Positions 1 to 9,851 of a stretch of DNA of 64,000 nt are shown one piece after another (position 1 is the first letter of the stretch; the number at the start of each line of letters is the position of its first letter). A program made the position numbers and the translations under genes. This stretch comes from JALORV01 sp963707445 (GTDB taxonomy: Bacteria > Pseudomonadota > Gammaproteobacteria > Burkholderiales > Burkholderiaceae_F): NCBI GenBank assembly GCA_963707445.1, contig CAVPPW010000007.1, forward strand, positions 62,001-126,000, given 5' to 3'. The notes under the pieces are model-generated. The model saw only the letters and a list, made by a program, of their open reading frames with translations. It ran no database searches and had not been told where the DNA came from.

Positions 1-196
1 GCCGCGACGACAGCGGCAAGAAGCGGTCGGTTCGACTTCATCCGGACGTTCCGAGTGGGTTGTGACATTGCGCCGAGCGCCGCGCCTCATGTTGGCCGCG
101 CCATGCGGGCAGCCCGTGATTGTAATCGAGTCGCCGATCCGATTGCCGCGCGCGGCAGCGCCGCCGCGGCATGCCGTGCTGCGGTGATCCGTTGCG

Positions 197-202
197 TATA
201 CT
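197..202 (+). promoter_or_regulatory. Possible -10 element for the moxR operon
   Basis: A TATACT hexamer lies 27 bases before the first ATG of the MoxR-GNAT-VWA operon. I see no convincing -35 at the right distance, so this is only a candidate. The first 196 bases of the window hold no gene that I can support. Confidence 0.3.
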
Positions 203-229
203 CGTTCGACACTCTCGCCGGGCCCCTGC

Positions 230-1075
230 ATGCCGCGATTTGAAGGCTCCTCCACCTACGTAGCGACCGACGACCTGAAGCTCGCAGTCAATGCCGCACT
301 GACGCTGCAGCGGCCGCTGCTGATCAAGGGTGAACCGGGCACCGGCAAGACGATGCTGGCCGAGGAAGTGGCCCGCGCGCTCGGCATGCCGCTGCTGGCC
401 TGGCACATCAAGTCGACGACCAAGGCGCAGCAGGGACTGTACGAATACGACGCTGTCAGCCGCCTGCGCGACTCGCAGCTCGGCGATGCGCGCGTCAAGG
501 ACATCGAGAACTACATCGTGCGCGGCGTGCTGTGGCAGGCATTCACGTCAGACCAGCCATCGGTACTGCTGATCGACGAGGTCGACAAGGCCGACATCGA
601 GTTCCCGAACGACCTGCTGCGCGAGCTCGATCGCATGGAGTTCTACGTCTACGAGACACGGCAGACCGTTCAGGCGCGACACCGGCCGCTGGTCGTGATC
701 ACGTCGAACAACGAGAAGGAGTTGCCGGATGCGTTCCTGCGACGCTGCTTCTTCCACTACATCCGCTTCCCCGACAAGGACACGATGCAGGCGATCGTCG
801 ATGTCCACTTCCCGAAACTGCGCAAGGAACTGCTGCAGAACGCGCTCGCGGTGTTCTTCGGCGTCCGCGAACTGCCGGGGCTGAAGAAGAAGCCGTCCAC
901 GTCCGAGCTGCTCGACTGGCTGAAGCTGCTGGTGGCCGAGCAGATCCCGCCGGAGGCGCTGCGCTCGAAGGACGACAAGATCGCGGTGCCGCCGCTCGCC
1001 GGTGCGCTGTTGAAGAACGAGCAGGACATGCATCTGTTCGAGCGGCTGGTATTCATGGCCCGCAGCAACCGCTGA
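230..1075 (+). CDS. MoxR-family AAA+ ATPase
   Basis: This 281-residue protein is a single AAA+ module of the MoxR type, which act as chaperones that insert cofactors into or activate partner complexes, usually together with a VWA-domain protein. Visible motifs are Walker A GEPGTGKT at residues 34-41, Walker B VLLIDEVDK at about 112-120, and a sensor 1 segment VVITSNNEKELPDAFLRRC from about residue 155, which includes the probable arginine finger. The length is typical. It is the first gene of a three-gene unit, 7 bases before a GNAT acetyltransferase and then a VWA protein resembling CoxE. That pairing makes a metalloenzyme-maturation or complex-remodelling role likely. The client is not identifiable: there are no CO dehydrogenase or RuBisCO genes nearby. 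Confidence 0.88.
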   Translation: MPRFEGSSTYVATDDLKLAVNAALTLQRPLLIKGEPGTGKTMLAEEVARALGMPLLAWHIKSTTKAQQGLYEYDAVSRLRDSQLGDARVKDIENYIVRGVLWQAFTSDQPSVLLIDEVDKADIEFPNDLLRELDRMEFYVYETRQTVQARHRPLVVITSNNEKELPDAFLRRCFFHYIRFPDKDTMQAIVDVHFPKLRKELLQNALAVFFGVRELPGLKKKPSTSELLDWLKLLVAEQIPPEALRSKDDKIAVPPLAGALLKNEQDMHLFERLVFMARSNR

Positions 1076-1082
1076 GTCGGCC

Positions 1083-1676
1083 GTGATTCCACCGCGGCCC
1101 ACGGTGCTCGAAGGCCATGGCGTGCGGCTGGAGCCGCTGGCACGCGAGCACCACGACGGGCTGGTTGCCGCCGCCGGCGACGGAGAACTCTGGACGCTCT
1201 GGTTCACGTCGGTGCCCGCGCCAGCAGAGACTCACGCTTACATCGCGGCGGCGCTGGCCGGTCAGGACGCCGGGCACATGCTGCCGTGGGCGGTCCGCGA
1301 GTTGGACACCGGCGCGATCGTCGGCAGCACCCGGTACCACGACATCGTCACCGCCGTCGACCGTGTCGAGATCGGCTACACCTGGTACGCGCGCCGCTGC
1401 CAGAAGACCCACGTCAACACGGCGTGCAAGCTGCTGCTGCTCGGCCATGCCTTCGACGAGCTGGGCTGCGCGGTGGTCGGATTCCGCACCGACAACTTCA
1501 ATTTCGCCTCGCAGGCCGCGATCGCCGCACTCGGCGCGAAGAAGGACGGGGTCATCCGCCACCATCAGTCGCGCCGCGACGGCACCGTGCGCGATACCGT
1601 GATGTTCAGCATCCTTGCGACCGAATGGCGCGACGTGAAGCGGCATCTGGAGCTGCGGCTCGCGCGTCATCGCTGA
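1083..1676 (+). CDS. GNAT family N-acetyltransferase (RimJ/RimL-like)
   Basis: A 197-residue protein starting at GTG. It has the RimJ/RimL-type GNAT layout: an N-terminal strand with GVRLEPLAREHHDGL, a middle GYTWYARRCQKTHVNTACK segment matching the acetyl-CoA loop of this subfamily, and FRTDNFNFASQAAIAALGAK near the C-terminus. The family transfers an acetyl group from acetyl-CoA to an amine, often a protein N-terminus or small molecule; the substrate is unknown here. It lies 7 bases after moxR and 4 bases before the VWA gene, so it is co-transcribed and probably translationally coupled. A GNAT between a MoxR ATPase and its VWA partner is unusual. No strong Shine-Dalgarno is visible. Confidence 0.85.
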   Translation: MIPPRPTVLEGHGVRLEPLAREHHDGLVAAAGDGELWTLWFTSVPAPAETHAYIAAALAGQDAGHMLPWAVRELDTGAIVGSTRYHDIVTAVDRVEIGYTWYARRCQKTHVNTACKLLLLGHAFDELGCAVVGFRTDNFNFASQAAIAALGAKKDGVIRHHQSRRDGTVRDTVMFSILATEWRDVKRHLELRLARHR

Positions 1677-1680
1677 CACG

Positions 1681-2853
1681 ATGCTGATCGACTTCTTCTT
1701 CCACCTGCGAGCGGCGAAGCTCAAGATCTCGATCAACGAGCTGCTGACGCTGCTCGATGCGCTCAAGCGCGGCGTGATCGGTCCGTCGATCGACGAGTTC
1801 TACTTCCTCTCGCGTGCGGCGTTGATCAAGGACGAGACCCAGTTCGACAAGTTCGACCGCGCGTTCGGCGAGTACTTCAAGGGCGTGAAGACCACGCTCG
1901 ACTTTGCGCGGGAGATCCCGGAGGAGTGGTTCAAGCAGGTGCTCGAGCGCGCGTTCACGCCCGAGGAGATCGCAAAGCTCGAGAAGCTCGGCTGGGACAA
2001 GCTGATGGAGGAGTTCCGCAAGCGGCTGGAGGAGCAGGACGGTGCGCACCACGGCGGCAACCGCTGGATCGGCTCGGGCGGCACGTCGCCGTTCGGCCAT
2101 GGCGGCGCGCATCCGGAAGGCATACGCGTCGGCGGCCCAAGCAAGGGCGGCAAGTCGGCCGTCAAGGTCTGGGAAATGCGCGGTTACCGCGACTACGACG
2201 ACAGCGTCGAGATCGGCACGCGCAACATCAAGGTGGCGCTGCGGCGGTTGCGCCGCTTCGCGCGCGAAGGCGCCGATCTCGAACTCGACATGCACGACAC
2301 GATCGAGTCGACCGCGAAAAATGCCGGCTGGCTCGACCTGAAGCTGGTCCCGGAGCGGCACAACACGGTGAAGGTGCTGATGCTGCTCGACGTCGGCGGC
2401 ACGATGGACGAGCACATCAAGCGCACCGAGGAGCTGTTTTCCGCCGCCAAGAGCGAGTTCAAGCACCTCGAGTTCTACTACTTCCACAACTGCGTCTACG
2501 AGCACGTGTGGCGCAACAACCGGCGCCGCTACACCGAGCGCTTCGCCACCTGGGATGTGCTGCGCAAGTACCCGCACGACTGGAAGCTCGTCTTCGTCGG
2601 CGACGCGACGATGAGCCCGTACGAGGTCCTGCAGCCCGGCGGCTCGGTCGAGTACAACAACGAGGAGGCGGGTGCCGTCTGGCTGCAGCGGTTCTTTTCG
2701 ACGTTCCCGAAGTCGGTGTGGCTCAACCCGGAGCCCGAGGGACTTTGGCAGTACCGTCAGTCGATTTCGATCATCCGGCAACTCGCCGGCGGCAAGATGT
2801 TCCCGATGACGCTGGACGGACTGACCCGGGCGATGCGGCAGTTGTCGAAATAG
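1681..2853 (+). CDS. VWA domain protein, CoxE-like
   Basis: A 390-residue cytoplasmic protein with no signal peptide or membrane segment. The N-terminal half is helical and charged, with a glycine-rich linker (about residues 122-160). The C-terminal half is a von Willebrand A domain beginning KVLMLLDVGGTMDEHI. The metal-binding MIDAS motif is normally DxSxS; here it is DVGGT, so classic metal coordination may be altered, although glycine-rich variants occur in the CoxE-like group as I know it. VWA proteins of this type partner with MoxR ATPases, and the matching moxR gene starts the same operon. The MoxR-VWA pair plausibly remodels or activates an unknown enzyme. It ends convergent to feoB, 38 bases away. 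Confidence 0.87.
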   Translation: MLIDFFFHLRAAKLKISINELLTLLDALKRGVIGPSIDEFYFLSRAALIKDETQFDKFDRAFGEYFKGVKTTLDFAREIPEEWFKQVLERAFTPEEIAKLEKLGWDKLMEEFRKRLEEQDGAHHGGNRWIGSGGTSPFGHGGAHPEGIRVGGPSKGGKSAVKVWEMRGYRDYDDSVEIGTRNIKVALRRLRRFAREGADLELDMHDTIESTAKNAGWLDLKLVPERHNTVKVLMLLDVGGTMDEHIKRTEELFSAAKSEFKHLEFYYFHNCVYEHVWRNNRRRYTERFATWDVLRKYPHDWKLVFVGDATMSPYEVLQPGGSVEYNNEEAGAVWLQRFFSTFPKSVWLNPEPEGLWQYRQSISIIRQLAGGKMFPMTLDGLTRAMRQLSK

Positions 2854-2891
2854 CCTGCGACCGCGGCGGCGTGACCTAAGGCGCGCCGCTG

Positions 2892-4788
2892 TCACCCGCC
2901 TCCAAACGCAAGCGCAAGCCGGTACGTGACGAAGGAAGCAGCGTAAGCCAGCGCGAATAGGTATCCGGCCATCGCGAGCGGCAACGTCCAGCCGCCGGTC
3001 TCGCGCTTGACGGTCGCGAGCGTGCTCAGACACTGCGGGGCGAAGACGTACCACACCAGCAACGCAAGGGCCGTGGCCATGCTCCAGCTGTGCGCAATCA
3101 ATGGCGTAAGCGCGCGCGCGGTGTCGTCACCGGTTGCCGCGAGCGCATAAACCGTTCCGAGCGAGCTCACCGCGACTTCGCGTGCCGCGAGCCCCGGTAC
3201 GAGCGCGATGCTGATCTGCCAGTTGAAGCCGATCGGCTCAAAGATGACGGCCAGCGCCCGGCCGAGCGTCCCGGCGATGCTGTATTCAATCGCCGGTCCT
3301 GTGGCGCCGGCCGGTGGCGCCGGAAAACTCGCGAGGAACCACAGCAAGACCGTCAGCGCGAGGATGATGCCGCCGACTCTTCGCATGAATATCTCGACAC
3401 GCTGCCACAAGCCGATGGCGATATTGCGCACGGCCGGCCAGTGATAGCTCGGTAGCTCCATCATCAAGGGTCTGACCTGGCGCCCGGATTTCGTGAAATG
3501 CTTGAGCAGCCAGGCAACCGCAAGCGCGCCTGCGACTCCGGCCAGGTACAAGCCGAACAGCACGAGTCCCTGCAACTCGAAAAAGCCCCACACCTCGCGC
3601 TGCGGAATAAAGGCGCCGATCAGAAGTGCGTAAACGGGAAGGCGTGCCGAACACGTCATCAGCGGGGCAATCATGATCGTGACCAGCCGGTCGCGCGGAT
3701 TGGCGATCGTGCGCGCGGCCATGATGCCGGGAATCGCGCAAGCGAAGCTCGACAGCAGCGGAATGAATGATCGTCCCGACAGGCCAACCGCGCCCATCAG
3801 GCGATCGAGCAGGAACGCAGCACGCGGCAGATAGCCTGAATCCTCGAGTACGAGGATGAAGAAAAAGAGGATCACGATCTGCGGCAGAAACACCACGACG
3901 CCGCCGACACCAGCAATGAGTCCGTCCACCAGAAGGCTCCGCAGCCAGCCTTCGGGCAACGCCGCGGTGACGACCTCGCCGAGCCACGCAGTCGCGGCCT
4001 CGATCCAGCCCATCGGCGCCTCGGCCCACGCGAAGACAGCCTGGAACATCAGGAACAGCACGACGGTCAGCAGCAAGGGACCGACGACGGGATGGAGCAC
4101 GATCCGATCGATGCGATCGCTGGCGGTGTGCGGGATCAGATTCATCCAGGCCCAGCCGCTCGAGGATTCCGCGCACGGCGACGTGATCACCGTCGGCGGC
4201 GCGCGCCCGTCGTGTTCGACTGCCGAAACCAATGCAGCGGCGGGCCGCCATCGATCGGGAGTGTCGAGCAGCGCGCGCAGCAACTCGTCGCCACCCGCCT
4301 GGACGCCGACCGTTCGCACGACCGGTACACCCAACTCGCGCGCAAGCACATCGGTATCGACGCGCAGGCCGCGTTGCTCGGCGAGGTCGGCCATGTTCAG
4401 AGCCACGACGCACGGCAGTCCGAGTCGCTTGACCGCGAGCACGAGTCGAAGATTGCGACGGAGGTTGGTCGCGTCGACAACGCACACGACGAGATCGGGT
4501 CGTTTCTCGCCCGCCGCTCGCCCGTACAACACGTCGTGCGTGATGCGTTCGTCCGGTGACCTCGGGTGCAGGCTGTAAGTACCGGGCAGAGTCGAGAACT
4601 CGCAGCAGTCGACCCGCGGCTGTCGTCAGTCGGCCTTCTTTGCGCTCGACGGTAACGCCGGCGTAGTTGGCGACCTTCTGCCGACTTCCGGTCAGCAGGT
4701 TGAAGAGAGCCGTCTTGCCGCAGTTTGGATTGCCCACCAGCGCGAGTAGCGGGCCGCGCCGGTGCAAGTGGATGACTGCCTCATTCAC
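2892..4788 (-). CDS. feoB: Ferrous iron transporter FeoB (broken by one frameshift)
   Basis: FeoB is the inner-membrane GTP-gated Fe(II) importer. The start is GTG, overlapping the feoA stop (GTGA). The N-terminal G domain shows G1 GNPNCGKT, then the frame breaks at about 4588-4590: one extra base converts the expected DLPGTYSL (G3) into DSARYL. Reading resumes one base later with VLYGRAAGEKRPDLVVC and the G4 motif NMAD. The C-terminal part carries the typical gate and core membrane segments, including LSGRSFIPLLSSFACAIPG and LVPGLAAREVAVSSLGTVYAL, and the ending with FAPQCLSTLATVKRETGGW. At about 630 residues it is shorter than E. coli FeoB. Conservation on both sides of the break suggests a sequencing error. 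Probable Fur control comes from the boxes upstream of feoA. Confidence 0.93.
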
Positions 4789-5033
4789 GGCGCGTCTTCG
4801 ACAAGCACGCACGCAGCCTCGGCGCGCCTGATCGCAAACGTCGACGCTCCTACGCGCACGACCAGCGGGTCGCCGCCGGGCACGCCGCGCACCATCAGGG
4901 TCACCTGCTCGCCCGTGATGAAGCCGAGTTCTTGCAGCCAGGTGGCCCACTCCGGAGCGTGCGCGGGACCCTGAACGCTCGCGACGAGAAACCTTCTGCC
5001 GAGCGGAGTGAGGTCGAGCGAGAGCATCTGCAT
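4785..5033 (-). CDS. feoA: Ferrous iron transport protein FeoA
   Basis: An 82-residue SH3-like FeoA, the small cytoplasmic partner of FeoB. The core GFITGEQVTLMVRGVPGGDPLVVRVG and the following FAIRRAEA match the family: a beta-barrel with a conserved IRxxEA segment. The stop codon overlaps the feoB start by 4 bases (GTGA), indicating translational coupling. The spacer upstream holds Fur-like boxes and separates feoAB from a divergent TonB-dependent receptor, so both probably respond to iron limitation. There is no FeoC in this locus. Confidence 0.93.
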   Translation of the reverse strand: MQMLSLDLTPLGRRFLVASVQGPAHAPEWATWLQELGFITGEQVTLMVRGVPGGDPLVVRVGASTFAIRRAEAACVLVEDAP

Positions 5034-5072
5034 TGAAATTCGTACCCCTCACGGGCAGCCGTATAGAGTGGA

Positions 5073-5091
5073 GATGAGAATGATTCTTGTT
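5073..5091. promoter_or_regulatory. Fur-like box 1 (feoA / TonB receptor spacer)
   Basis: The sequence GATGAGAATGATTCTTGTT is a partly palindromic, AT-rich block with the GAGAAT..ATTCT core typical of Fur operators. It sits 40 bases upstream of the feoA start in the shared divergent promoter region, the expected position for iron-dependent repression. Confidence 0.7.
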
Positions 5092-5139
5092 TACAGTAGT
5101 GCTGTCAAGTCAACTAGACGAACGTATGTCAAGGATTCT

Positions 5140-5176
5140 CAAGATAATTGTCTTGCTAATGAGAATGCTTCTCGTT
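5140..5176. promoter_or_regulatory. Fur-like boxes 2 and 3 (TonB receptor side)
   Basis: Two adjacent palindromic blocks lie here. CAAGATAATTGTCTTG (5140-5155) is a near-perfect inverted repeat. AATGAGAATGCTTCTCGTT (5158-5176) contains the perfect arms GAGAA/TTCTC. Stacked boxes suggest cooperative Fur binding over the receptor promoter. The whole spacer is much richer in A+T than its surroundings. Confidence 0.7.
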
Positions 5177-5260
5177 TACAGTTAATCCAGCTCGTTCGCC
5201 ACCCAGCCCATTGCCAGGCAGCGCGAAGTCGCATGACGACCGCCTTGCCTTGGAGAATCG

Positions 5261-7539
5261 ATGGGCCCCTGGATGTTTCCGCTATCCCCCTTGGCTGCTG
5301 CCGTTTTGCAGCTGTCAACCCGAACTCGCGCCAGTCGAGTCAGCCGAGAACGCGCGCCGACCCCCACCCGGTCGACTCTTGTTTCCGTGGGCGCAGCAAT
5401 GCTCACCGGCGCGACGTTCGCGCCCTGCTCCTCGTCGGCCCAGGTCGCTTGCCGAATCGCTGCCTGAGGTTGTGGTCAACGGTGAACGCAACGACGGCTA
5501 CAACACCGGCGTCTCCAGCATCGGCGGAGGAATACCCACTCCGATTCGCGACATCCCGCAGTCGGTCACGGTCATCAACAGTGAACTGATGCAGGCACAA
5601 GGCGCAACGAGCCTTGCCGACGCCCTGCGCAATGTTCCAGGCATCACGATGGGCGCCGCCGAAGGCGGCAGCATCGGCAACAACTTCAATCTGCGCGGAT
5701 TCTCCGCACGCACGGACCTGTATCTCGACGGCATGCGCGACCGCGGCCAGTACTACCGCGATGTCTTTTCGCTCGACTCGGTCGAAGTTCTTCAGGGTCC
5801 ATCGTCGATGCTCTTTGGTCGCGGCTCGACCGGCGGGGTCATCAATCAGGTCAGCAAGCTGCCAACCTTGACGCCCTTCGGGACCGTCACGGTGATTGGC
5901 GGAACACAGCCTTCGGCACGCGCCACGGTCGACTTCAACCAGCCGATCGACGACACCTCGGCGTTTCGGATTGCGGCGATGGGGCAGAACGTGCACTCGA
6001 CACGCGACGTCATGCACAACGAGGACTACGGAGCCGCGCCGTCGTTGCGCTTCGGCATCGGCAGCTCCGACCGAGATCACGCTGTCTGCGCTGCTGATGC
6101 ACAACAACGACATGCCCGATTACGGCTTGCCGCCAGTCAACGCGCAACCGGCGCAAGTGAACCGAAAGAATTTCTACGGCGCGACCGACGACCGCACGAT
6201 CCAGGACGTGGTCAACCTCAACGCGACGATCAGCCATCAGTTCACAACCGCCGTCACGCTTCGCAACCAGACGCAGTACTCGCGCTACACGATCGATGCT
6301 CGCGAGTCCGGGCCGAACAATGTCGGGACGCTGAACGCTCTGGGCGTGTATTCCGCATTTCCTGCAGCGAACCTCGGGAACACCACGCCGCTGCCGCTCG
6401 GGTCACTGTACGTCGGCCTCGGCAGCCACGATCGCAACATCACCGACACATCGCTCTACAACCAGACCGACGTGATCTCGGAATTCGCGACCGGGCCGGT
6501 CCGGCACCAGTTGATCGTCGGACTCGAGCTTGGGCGAGATACCAACGACACCGAAAATTTCTCGCGCAACATTCCAGGCAATCCGAACAACTATTTTCGC
6601 GCCGTGTCGCTGGAGAACCCGGCCTACCTGCCGGCGGGCAGCATTCCCCAGACGACCGGCAATGTCGTGAATGCGAGCGCGACCGACATTGCACCGTATA
6701 TCAACGACACGATGTCGTTCGCCGAGTTCTGGAAGGTTGTCGCAGGCGTGCGATACGACCGCTACGACGCAAAGCTGACGAACTCAATCAACCTTCCGCG
6801 TTCTGCGAGTCAGGACATCGGCTTCACCAGCGTGCGAGCGGGTGTCATCTTCCAGCCAACCGCCGCGCAGTCTTACTACTTCTCTTACGGGACTTCCTTC
6901 AATCCATCGCTCGAGACTCTGGCCTTGACCAGCGGGCAGCAAAGCCTCGATCCGGAGACCAGCGCCCAGTACGAGCTCGGCGGCAAGTGGGACGTGATGG
7001 AAGGCAAGCTGTCGCTGACCGCGGCGATATTCCAGATCGAAAAGGACAACACCCGGTCGCAGATCTCTACCGGGGTCTACGAACTGACCGGAAATGTTCG
7101 TGTGCAAGGGTTCCAGGCCACCGCCGCGGGTCGCCTCACGCCGCTGTGGCAGGTTTTCGCCGGATACACCTATCTGGACGCCGAAATCGTCAAGGCATCC
7201 GCGCTTGATGGCACGCAAGGCAAGGTGCCAGCCAATACGCCCAAGGACAGCGCCTCCTTCTGGACCACCTATCGATTCGCGCGCGAATGGCAGGCCGGTA
7301 CCGGCGTGGCGTACATGTCGGATCGCTTCGCCTCCAACAACAATGCCGTCCGGGTTCCCAGCTATCTGCGCTGGGATGCGATGGTCGCGTACGAACAGCC
7401 GAAGTATTCGATCCAACTCAACATCTTCAACCTCGCCAATCGACTCAATTACGACGCGCTGATTCCGTCTGATCGCGGTCGCTCGGTCCCCGGCACCGAT
7501 CGCCAGGCGTTGCTCAGCGTGACCTACAAGTTCATCTGA
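5261..7539 (+). CDS. TonB-dependent siderophore receptor (two frameshifts)
   Basis: An outer-membrane receptor of about 758 residues that imports a ferric siderophore using TonB energy. The ATG is preceded by GGAG at the correct spacing. The first reading segment is an N-terminal signal region ending near SSSAQVA; the frame then breaks at about 5441-5455. The next segment begins LPEVVVNGERNDGYN, the TonB box/plug start, with plug motifs IPQSVTVINSELMQ, GGSIGNNFNLRGFSART and FGRGSTGGVINQVSK. A second break at about 6067-6070 leads to the 22-strand barrel, which ends with the typical LLSVTYKFI. IPQSV and RGSTGGVINQ are hallmarks of the FhuA/FpvA-like siderophore receptor group; the ligand cannot be told. 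A PiuC-like gene follows directly, as in many siderophore receptor loci. Confidence 0.9.
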
Positions 7540-7556
7540 GGCAAAGGACTACGCGC

Positions 7557-8248
7557 ATGCTCGTCGGCGTTCCCAACGCATTGAGTGCCGCGCAGGTTGC
7601 GGCAATTCGGGCCCGGCTCGACGGCGCCGGAGACGCGTGGGTCGACGGGCGCGCGACCGCCGGGCATCAAGGTGCGCAGGTAAAGCGCAATCTGCAGATC
7701 GCGGAGGACGCGCCTATTGCTCGCGAGCTCGGCACCGTCATCCTCGCTGCGCTCGAGCGCAATCCGCTGTTCCTGAGCGCCGCGCTGCCGGGCCAGATCT
7801 ATCCGCCGATGTTCAATCGCTACGAGGCCGCCGGCGGCATGCATTTCGGGGAGCACGTCGATGGCGCCGTGCGACTGTTGCCCGGCACGGCGTCAAGATC
7901 CGGACCGACATTTCCGCGACGCTGTTCCTTTCCGCCCGCGAGGAGTACGACGGCGGAGAGTTGCAGATCGAGGACACCTACGGCGCGCACAACGTCAAGC
8001 TGGGCGCAGGTGATCTGGTGCTTTATCCGTCGACCAGCCTGCATCGCGTGACACCGGTTACGCGCGGAACGCGCGTGGCCTCGGTCTTCTGGATCCAGAG
8101 CCTTGTCCGCGAAGACGCGCAACGGGCGTTGCTGTTCGACCTCGACATGGCAATCGTGCGATTGACGAAGGATGCACCGGGCCACGAATCGCTGGTCTCG
8201 CTCACCGGCTGCTATCACAACCTGCTCCGCATGTGGACGAGCACTTGA
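7557..8248 (+). CDS. Fe(II)/2-oxoglutarate dioxygenase, PiuC/PKHD-type hydroxylase (one frameshift)
   Basis: A homologue of YbiX/PiuC, a prolyl-4-hydroxylase-like dioxygenase found beside siderophore receptors. It has the PLPGQIYPPMFNRYEAAGG-like N-terminal core, first metal ligands H-x-D in FGEHVDGAVR, then a break at about 7888 where one base is missing, and continues with GVKIRTDISATLFLS, DGGELQIED and the distal ligand segment SLHRVTPVTRG (second His and the 2-oxoglutarate-binding Arg). The length of about 230 residues is normal. It begins 17 bases after the receptor stop, with an AAAGGA Shine-Dalgarno, so it belongs to the same iron-controlled transcript. The substrate is unknown for the family. 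Confidence 0.9.
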
Positions 8249-8297
8249 GCCAATGACGAATTCGAAGCGACCCCGTGTTCCGCGACCGCGGCGGGCG

Positions 8298-9113
8298 CTA
8301 GCGCACAACCTCGGTCACGAACGCCTGGACCTGGGCTTCGACACGGCCGGGTCCGAACTGCGCTGCCACCGCCGCGGCGGCGACCTCGGTGGCCTTGCCG
8401 AGCGCCGCCGGGTCGCGCGATTCGATTTCGTTGCGCAGCGGCGTGCCGTGGCAATAGGCAATCGCCACCGCCTGAGGAGAATCGGCACGACTTTGCGCGG
8501 TGACGGTGCTGATCGTCGCCGCGCTGTCGAAGCCGGCGGCCGCCAAGTCGGCGGCGATCACGCCGGTGTCGTGGTAGCCGTGCGGCACGCGACGGAGAAA
8601 CGTCGGCGGGTCTGAAAAGAGAGGTTGCAGCGAACGTGTCACCACGTCGGCAAAGTGATTTTCCTCGATGCGATCCCAGGCACTGAAGACAAAGGCGCCG
8701 CCGGGACGCAACACCCGACGCGCCTCGCGAAATGCCGCTGCCCGGTCCGGAAAGAACATCACGCCAAACTGGCAAACCACGGCATCGAAGCTCTCGTCGG
8801 CAAACGGCAGCAGCATCGCGTCCGCCGTGCGCCATTTGACCGGCCGCACCGTACCGATGGCCTCGGCATGCCGCAGCATTGGCTCGTTGAGGTCCGTTGC
8901 CACGATCGAGGTGTCGATCGGCAGCGCTGCGGCCAGGCAGCGCGTCACGACGCCGGTGCCCGCCGCCACTTCGAGCACGGCGCGCGGCCGCCGCCGCCTG
9001 ATCCGCTCGGCGATCTCGGCCGCATACGGCTCGAAGATCAGCGGCACCAGATACTGCTCGTAAAGCTGCGGGATCGAACCGGCGAAGGAGCGGTCGAGAT
9101 CGGACGATTGCAT
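8298..9113 (-). CDS. Class I SAM-dependent methyltransferase (UbiE-like)
   Basis: About 271 residues. I chose the ATG giving MQSSDLDRSF because the Rossmann fold starts soon after; a longer frame upstream has no conserved content. Motif I VLEVAAGTGVVTR binds SAM, followed by VATDLNEPMLRHAE, DAMLLPFADESFDAVVCQFG and the post-II segment RVLRPGGAFVF. This is the methyltransferase 11 pattern shared with UbiE-type enzymes. The substrate is unknown. It is convergent with the PiuC-like gene and stands alone on its strand, with the small secreted protein gene about 170 bases upstream. A second methyltransferase with related architecture lies 740 bases away but is not closely similar. Confidence 0.85.
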   Translation of the reverse strand: MQSSDLDRSFAGSIPQLYEQYLVPLIFEPYAAEIAERIRRRRPRAVLEVAAGTGVVTRCLAAALPIDTSIVATDLNEPMLRHAEAIGTVRPVKWRTADAMLLPFADESFDAVVCQFGVMFFPDRAAAFREARRVLRPGGAFVFSAWDRIEENHFADVVTRSLQPLFSDPPTFLRRVPHGYHDTGVIAADLAAAGFDSAATISTVTAQSRADSPQAVAIAYCHGTPLRNEIESRDPAALGKATEVAAAAVAAQFGPGRVEAQVQAFVTEVVR

Positions 9114-9285
9114 CGGTTTGCTCGGCGCGTCGTGCGGCCGTTCCGTAGGTCGACCCGATAGTCTGCACCGCAGGCGGACGCAAGAGGCGTCCGGCATGTT
9201 GCGATTCTGCGCCGGCAGCACCGCCGGTCCGGACGCCTCAGCGGGACGGCTCAGCCGCTAGCCGGCGGCACGCGGACAGCGACGT

Positions 9286-9738
9286 TCAATAGAACGTACA
9301 GCGGGCCGAAACCGTGATCGTTGCCCCGACTTCGTCGGTCTGCGCATTGCGGCGGAGCCGGCCGCGCAGTAGCGGCGCCATGCAGTTTTCGGCCTCAAGC
9401 CCAATTTCCGACATCCAGCTTTTGAGCGCGGACGACTGCAGCCCGACATTGAGACGGGGACGGATGAAGCGGCCGTCCGGCGTCATCCGGCCCAGTTCGA
9501 CGACCACCGAGGAGCCGACCAGCGAGATCTGCGTCGGCCCGGACGAACTCCGCAGGTGCAGCGGTGACAACGGCAGCTCCTGCGCCTTTGTCGTCAGCGC
9601 GGAGCGATCGATACGCAGGCCAACCGAGCCCAGCGCGCCTTCAGTCCAGGTCGCTGCATCGCCGTGGCCGCGGACGCTCGGCGCAGACGCGAGAAGCACG
9701 ATGCATACGCTTCCGAACAGGATTCGGGACGACCTCAT
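9286..9738 (-). CDS. Hypothetical secreted protein
   Basis: I do not recognise this 150-residue protein. It starts with a Sec-type signal peptide (MRSSRILFGSVCIVLLASAPSV, cleavage near residue 23) and then a short beta-rich region containing ISLVGSSVVVELGRM and a C-terminal VGATITVSARCTFY. Two cysteines (in ENCMAPLL and SARCTF) could form a disulfide. The pattern resembles small periplasmic beta-sandwich proteins, but I cannot assign a family. Its own stretch has normal codon use for the window. Confidence 0.6.
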   Translation of the reverse strand: MRSSRILFGSVCIVLLASAPSVRGHGDAATWTEGALGSVGLRIDRSALTTKAQELPLSPLHLRSSSGPTQISLVGSSVVVELGRMTPDGRFIRPRLNVGLQSSALKSWMSEIGLEAENCMAPLLRGRLRRNAQTDEVGATITVSARCTFY

Positions 9739-9851
9739 GACCGCCCATCAGGTGCTCGCCATGTCCGGCGCGAAGCAACAGGAATGCCCACGCGCCGCAG
9801 TAACGTCCCGCGCGAGAGCGTCGCGGACGAACGGCGTGATAAGAGAGGCGA

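Noticed and set aside
1606..3054. A long arginine-rich open frame on the minus strand across the VWA gene
   Set aside because: It lies opposite a conserved gene, has shadow-like composition, and matches no domain. High G+C makes long antisense frames common.
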